Shown: piece after piece, positions 57,875-64,000 of the stretch
Position numbering within the stretch: the stretch's first letter is position 1
How the letters are laid out: each line of letters opens with the position of its first letter
Assembly: GCF_018863415.1 (NCBI RefSeq)
Contig: NZ_JAHKSN010000018.1
Span: 36,269-100,268 of the forward strand
Direction: 5' to 3'
DNA: 64,000 nt
DNA from: Deinococcus aestuarii
GTDB lineage: Bacteria; Deinococcota; Deinococci; Deinococcales; Deinococcaceae
Translations under genes and position numbers: made by a program
Notes under the pieces: generated by a model
What the model saw: only the letters and a program-made list of their open reading frames with translations
Databases searched by the model: none
Told to the model about the DNA's origin: nothing

Positions 57875-58727
57875 TCATCGGTCCCGGTTGACCTTCTTCG
57901 CGGCCTTAGCGTAGTCCAAGTAGATCTGCGAGCTCGACACGTCACGGTGCCGCAGTGTGTCGCGCACGGCGAGTAGGTCCCCGCTCTCAGCGTAGGTCCG
58001 AGTGCCCGCGCTGTGACGCAGGCTGTGCACCTCGCGGCGCTGGTAGCGCACCCCTGCCTGATCACAGACCCGCCCGAGCGCCTTCTCCACACCCTGCCGG
58101 GTGCGGATAGGCAGCACGTGCGGCCCGTAGTGGGCGGACGTCTCTAGCCACCCGCCTAGCACCCGCACCGCCGTGCGCGAGAGCGCACATCCTGGCGCTT
58201 GCCGATCACCCCCAGATACGGTTTGCCCGCATCCAGGTGGATGTCCTTGCGGAGCAGCGTCGCCATCTCGCTGGCCCGTAGCCCGCAATGTGCGCCCAGC
58301 CACCACGATGACCGCCTCTTGTGGGCCCGCATGCAGCAGCGTGGCGACGTCCCCGCCCGAGTACGGCTTGCGCTTCTCCCGGCGCGGCACCGGGTCGTGG
58401 GCGACCTTCAGTTGGTGAAGGGGGCGGCCTCGGTCGCCCCAGCCCAGCGCAAGGCGGCGTACAGCGCCGGGCCCGCTGAGAGCCAGACCTGCACGCTGCT
58501 GGGGGCTAGGCCCTACGCCTCCAGGTGCCGGACTCACCGGAAGCCTGCCTGCGGCCCCGGCTGCCGTAGGTCACGAGGAACGCCTCCTGCAGCCCCCACA
58601 GACCCTCCACGTCCGAGTCCCGCGCGGCGCGGATGCCCTCCTTGCGCCGCGCGTCCGGGTTGAGGCGCGACAGCCGGTCGGCCCGGCCCCGGAGGGTCAG
58701 GTTGGCGGCCAGCAACTCGAGGCTCAT
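57875..58727 (-). pseudogene. Tyrosine recombinase remnant
   Basis: The N-terminal piece from ATG 58727 (LRGRADRLSRLNPDARRKEG, ARDSDVEGLWGLQEAFLVTY) resembles the start of the intact recombinase at 52762. The C-terminal piece ending at 57875 has HSLRHSAGTR, LRHRDVSSSQ and IYLDYAK, i.e. the HxxR, His and Tyr residues. The middle (58200-58560) is broken by several frameshifts, and the first Arg motif is recognisable only on shifted frames. It is a decayed integrase. Confidence 0.75.
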
Positions 58728-59039
58728 TCGAGACACAGTACGGGAGGAATCGCGTGCCAGACATACCGGAAATGGCGGGGAACAGAACAGCTCCCGCTGG
58801 CGGTCTACGCCTAAATGAACGCTCTGCGTTGGAACAGGGTTACCGGGTCGCTGGCGTGACACCGACATTCCCGTCTCCTCAATTCTTCCTCCGTGTTGGC
58901 TTCAGCGAGCCTAAGCTAGAGGGCTCAGTACCTGACAACTTGAGGTAGGTAGCGTCCTGACGGCCGTTTTCGACCCCTCGGAGGGGCAAGGCCGCGTGGG
59001 ACGTTCAGGCAGAGCAAAGAGCGGCATGTTGGGGTCGCC

Positions 59040-60110
59040 ATGACACCGACTGCCGCTCCCCCTGACGTTACCGCCCTGGCTGAACTGCTGAAAACGCACC
59101 TGCCCCACCTGCGCCGCGACACGTTGCAACGTGTCGCCGATGTGATCGCTGGGCTGGTGCAAGCTCAGTCCACCCGGCATCGCCGGGTGGCCCTGCATCT
59201 CCCCGGCGCTGCTTCGTCTGAAGCCAAGACACGCCGGGTGGCGCGCTGCCTGCACGATCCCCAACTCCAGGGCGAAGATGTGTTGCGGGTCATCCTCCCG
59301 CTCCTTCCCCCCCGGAAAGCTGCTCTTCGCCCTGGACCGCACCAACTGGCAGCACGGTCAGGCTGAACTCAACCTGCTGGTGTTGGGCGTGGTGCTCAGC
59401 GGTGTGACGCTCCCGCTCGTCTGGGTCGCGTTGCCGCACGGCGGCAACAGCGACAGTACCGCCCGGATGCGCCTGGTGGCCCGTCTGCTCCAGGACCTTC
59501 CCGCCCGTCGGTGGAAAGCCCTGGTCGCGGATCGGGAGTTCGTCGGGCAAGCCTGGTTCACCTTTCTCCGGGAACGGCGGATTCCCCGCTGTATTCGGCT
59601 GCGGGAGAACACGCGGCTGGATGACGAGTTTGTGCGGGACGCGTTCCAGCTTCTGGAATGCGGTCAGGTGCGCGCCTTGTTCGAGCGGGCCTGGGTGTAC
59701 GGGAGCCGGATGCAAGTGGTGGCGACGCTCTCCCCAGAGGGCGAGCGCGTCATCGTCGCTTCTGACCTGAGCATCCCTGCAACGCTGGCAGTTTATCGGC
59801 AGCGGTGGACGATCGAATGCACCTTCAGTGCCCTGAAATCCCGAGGGCTGGGGTTGGAGGAGACGCACATGGTGAAAGCCGCTCGCATCGAGCGGCTCTT
59901 CGGACTGCTCACCCTGGCGTTGGTCTGGATGGTCCGGGTGGGCACTTGGCGGTCGGAGACACGACCGATTCCCGTGAAGAAGCATGGACGCAAGGCTGTG
60001 GGGGTGGCTCAGTACGGTTGGGAACTCTTGGCCGACGCCCTACGGTGGTCAGCCAGCGGGGTGCAGTGTCAATGTCGGCTTCGTCGTGAGCAGTTTCGGC
60101 GGAATAGGTG
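59040..60110 (+). pseudogene. IS4-family transposase, frameshifted and 3'-interrupted
   Basis: ATG 59040 starts VTALAELLKTHLPHLRRDTL and [20 protein letters not shown]. The frame breaks at a run of seven C (59307-59313), and one fewer C restores [20 protein letters not shown] (first Asp), [20 protein letters not shown] (second Asp) and [20 protein letters not shown] (Glu). The C-terminus is cut by the IS21 element near 60110. It could not make a normal transposase in its present form. Confidence 0.85.
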
Positions 60111-60128
60111 TGACCACCCCCCTGACGT

Positions 60129-62230
<2,102 letters not shown>

Positions 62231-62422
62231 CCTGACCTCCGATTCACCGCGAATCGTAGGCCGGGGGGGGCTGCTACCTCGAAGTGGTCAAATCTGTTCC
62301 GCCCCTCCTGGTCATGTTGAAACCGCCACCGTCAGCAGACGTACCTGAATCTCCTGACCATTCCTTTTCCCGTGCCAGGAGCCGCCGGAACCTGAGTTGT
62401 CAGGTACTGAGGCTAGAGGGAT

Positions 62423-62503
62423 ATGACCCAGAGCTACCTGCCGGACGACTTGGAAGAGTTGTTGACGCGAGCCATCGACCAGGGCGTCGAGGGCCTGGAG
62501 TGA
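62423..62503 (+). CDS. Very small ORF just after the IS4 duplication
   Basis: ATG 62423 encodes 26 residues (SYLPDDLEELLTRAIDQGVE at its centre) and stops at 62501-62503. The target duplication GCTAGAGGG immediately upstream supplies a GAGGG ribosome binding site, so the IS4-family element separated this start from its former promoter, now at about 58.9 kb. It is probably a remnant, since IS3 debris follows 27 bp later. Confidence 0.35.
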   Translation: MTQSYLPDDLEELLTRAIDQGVEGLE

Positions 62504-62647
62504 ACCCAATCGGGCGGACCGCGGGGCAAGTCACGTCTGGGCGGCAGTGTAGCAGGCAGCGAACTCGACGGGTGGGACGTATCCCAAGCTGGAGTGCAGT
62601 CGGCGGCGGTTGTAGAGGTCCGCAGATAGCGTCTCGGTGCAGGGTCG

Positions 62648-63652
62648 TCAAGGGCTGGGGAGTTGGGGTCGGCAGTAGGCTTCCTGATACGGCTGACCCG
62701 ACTTCACGACCGCCAGACCTGTCCGCAACAACTTGCGTCCGAGGGCGATCAGGGCGACCTTGGGCGGTTTTCCCCCTGCTCGCAGGTGGCGGTAGAACTC
62801 GCCCATGCGACCCTTCGTGTGCTTGGCGCCCGAAGCCGCCAGGTACGCGGTGCGGCGTAGATGGGCGTTCCCAACCTTCGAGATTCGACCACGCCCCTGA
62901 ACGCTGCTGCCAGACTCGAAGGGAGCCGGTGCAATTCCCGCGTAGGCGGCAATCTGCGTCCCCGTCTCGATCAGGGCAAAGCCATCGGTCTCGGCCAGGA
63001 CGCTGGCCGCGGTCAAGAAGCCGTAGCCGGGAATGGTCATCAACAGGGAGAGGGGTTCGCAAAGAACAGGCTGGGACTCGACCAGCTCGTGCATCGCCGT
63101 TTCCAGGGCCTCGACCTGGGTTTTCAGGAACGCCACGCGTTCCTGGATCAGGCCAACCAGCGTGGTGCTCGCTGTTGCTCGGTGGTTCATCGCATGAAGC
63201 CGATTCTGCTCGGCGTTCAACGTCACCAGCAGTGCGGACCGTTCACGGACCAACAGCTTGAGTTCCTGAAGAACGGGACTGGGTGGCGTCCACGCCTTTG
63301 GCTGCATCTTCAACCCGTACTGGGCGATAATTTCCGCGTCCATCGCGTCCGTTTTCCCACGGCGCAACGTGGAGCGGGCGAAATATTTGATCCGCGCTGG
63401 GTTCTCGACGCTGACGGTGCAGCCCTGTTCATGAAGGTGCTGCGCGCAGCTCTCCCAGTACACCCCCGTCGCTTCCATCACCACGTGTAGCTCGTCTGGG
63501 GAAACATGGTGCTTCCCCGCCCAGCGCAGGAGTTGGTCGAAGCCCGCGGCGGTGTTGGGCACCGCCACGAGCGAATGGTGAGCCCCACCGATCAGGAGCA
63601 AGTGAGCGAAAACAGTGTCCTTGCCGATGTCCAGGCCGAGTACGTGCATCAC
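62648..63652 (-). CDS. IS110-family transposase (DEDD)
   Basis: A protein of 334 residues. The N-terminal RuvC-like DEDD domain includes LGLDIGKDTVFAHLL (first Asp), VVMEATGVYWESCAQHLHEQ (Glu) and RRGKTDAMDAEIIAQYG (two Asp). The C-terminal transposase_20 region carries LLMTIPGYGFLTAASVLAET and APFESGSSVQGRGRISKVGN with the conserved Ser. ATG 63652 follows GGGAGG. It looks intact and full length. Confidence 0.93.
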   Translation of the reverse strand: MMHVLGLDIGKDTVFAHLLLIGGAHHSLVAVPNTAAGFDQLLRWAGKHHVSPDELHVVMEATGVYWESCAQHLHEQGCTVSVENPARIKYFARSTLRRGKTDAMDAEIIAQYGLKMQPKAWTPPSPVLQELKLLVRERSALLVTLNAEQNRLHAMNHRATASTTLVGLIQERVAFLKTQVEALETAMHELVESQPVLCEPLSLLMTIPGYGFLTAASVLAETDGFALIETGTQIAAYAGIAPAPFESGSSVQGRGRISKVGNAHLRRTAYLAASGAKHTKGRMGEFYRHLRAGGKPPKVALIALGRKLLRTGLAVVKSGQPYQEAYCRPQLPSP

Positions 63653-63889
63653 AAACCTCCCAAGAGGTAGGGTGAAGTCGTCAGGTCGAGCTCGCTCGGA
63701 ACTGGTTCTTACGGTGCAGGCTTCTGTGCCTTGGATAGCGTTCAGTCTTCGAGCAGAGCGCCCGAACCGGCCAGATCTGCGGAACGGCCTTCAGTGGCCT
63801 AAAAAAAAATCTGGCTTGCTGGTTCGGGCTGGCCTGACTTCCCATTCTGATCAGGAAGGGCGTCCCGGCCTAAGACGTAAATAAAAACA
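63653..63889 (-). ncRNA. Putative IS110 bridge RNA region
   Basis: Non-coding leader of the IS110-family element. Transcribed on the minus strand it would fold strongly: GCCCGAACC (minus-strand copy of 63821-63829) pairs with 63760-63768, GCCAGAT (63809-63815) with 63770-63776, and a small GGCC-ACTGAA-GGCC hairpin lies inside. In IS110-group elements the leader before the transposase encodes a bridge RNA that pairs with target and donor DNA. Limits and loops are inferred from position and folding by eye. Confidence 0.6.
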
Positions 63890-63947
63890 TCGATGTGGCG
63901 CCGGGCATCGTCCAGATCGGCGTACTCTTGCAGGTCAACCTCCTCGG

Positions 63948-63978
<31 letters not shown>

Positions 63979-64000
63979 CGCGTTGTCGTAGGGAGTTCCT

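Larger units (their letters stand above)
62622..63889 (-). mobile_element. IS110-family insertion sequence
   Basis: About 1.27 kb between the two pieces of the IS3-family OrfB gene. It contains one transposase gene and a 237-bp leader. IS110 elements lack long terminal repeats and usually make no clear duplication, so the limits come from where IS3 coding resumes and are good to a few bases. Confidence 0.82.

Overview
The window is a high-GC, IS-rich accessory region, most likely from a Deinococcus plasmid or megaplasmid. Three things point there: GC-rich codon third positions, several genes that begin just after a TANNNT-type -10 box with no ribosome binding site (leaderless starts), and proteins of Deinococcus type (a DraRnl-like RNA ligase, SARP/BTAD regulators, large HEAT-like proteins). 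A ParA/ribbon-helix-helix partition pair with AT-rich iterons at 41.0-46.0 kb suggests a plasmid or an integrated plasmid-like element. No rRNA, tRNA or CRISPR array was seen. Family calls come from reading motifs, not from database searches.

Region by region. 0.2-4.2 kb: a VWA / PP2C phosphatase / kinase-HHH operon of the TerY-P (YegL-YegK-YegI) type, followed by a DUF2786-like protein. 4.28-20.32 kb: an IS701-family element whose transposase gene is split by a 14,649-bp Tn3-family transposon with 38-bp inverted repeats and a 5-bp ACTTG target duplication. The transposon carries tnpR with a res-like site at one end and tnpA at the other. Between them is a metabolic cargo: an LldR-type regulator, an OsmC protein, L-lactate permease, LldE-LldF-LldG, PEP synthase and the PEP synthase regulatory kinase/phosphatase. 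Together these would take lactate to pyruvate and on to phosphoenolpyruvate. 20.3-33.1 kb: a defence-like island with a gene stub ending in a solo Tn3-type terminal repeat, a UvrD-type helicase, an unknown 661-residue protein, a 1719-residue DEDDh exonuclease-DinG-RecQ fusion, a single-chain GmrSD-like (DUF262/DUF1524) restriction protein and an unknown 219-residue protein.

33.5-41.0 kb: a secreted/membrane protein of unknown role, two small overlapping genes, a large ATPase-BTAD transcription activator, a small secreted protein, and a stretch of gene debris. 41.0-46.3 kb: RHH protein, ParA, HNH endonuclease, a HEAT-like protein and a 5'-truncated GNAT acetyltransferase, punctuated by shared AT-rich repeats. 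46.4-52.1 kb: an HTH protein, a metallophosphoesterase, a DnaQ-like exonuclease translationally coupled to an RNA ligase, and a DUF234-type AAA ATPase. 52.1-58.9 kb: gene fragments, a tyrosine recombinase, a membrane-protein gene split by an ISL3-family element (8-bp duplication GGATCTTC), and, nested inside that IS, a 1.16-kb inverted-repeat cassette carrying only an aminoglycoside-phosphotransferase-like gene. 58.9-64.0 kb: an IS4-family element split by an IS21-family element, then an IS3-family transposase gene split by an IS110-family element whose leader folds like an IS110 bridge RNA.

The dominant theme is nested transposition. At least five insertions (IS701<-Tn3, membrane gene<-ISL3<-cassette, IS4<-IS21, IS3<-IS110) can be unwound from target duplications or restored reading frames. 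The most unusual finds are the lactate/PEP transposon, the exonuclease-DinG-RecQ helicase locus and the resistance-like cassette without its own transposase.
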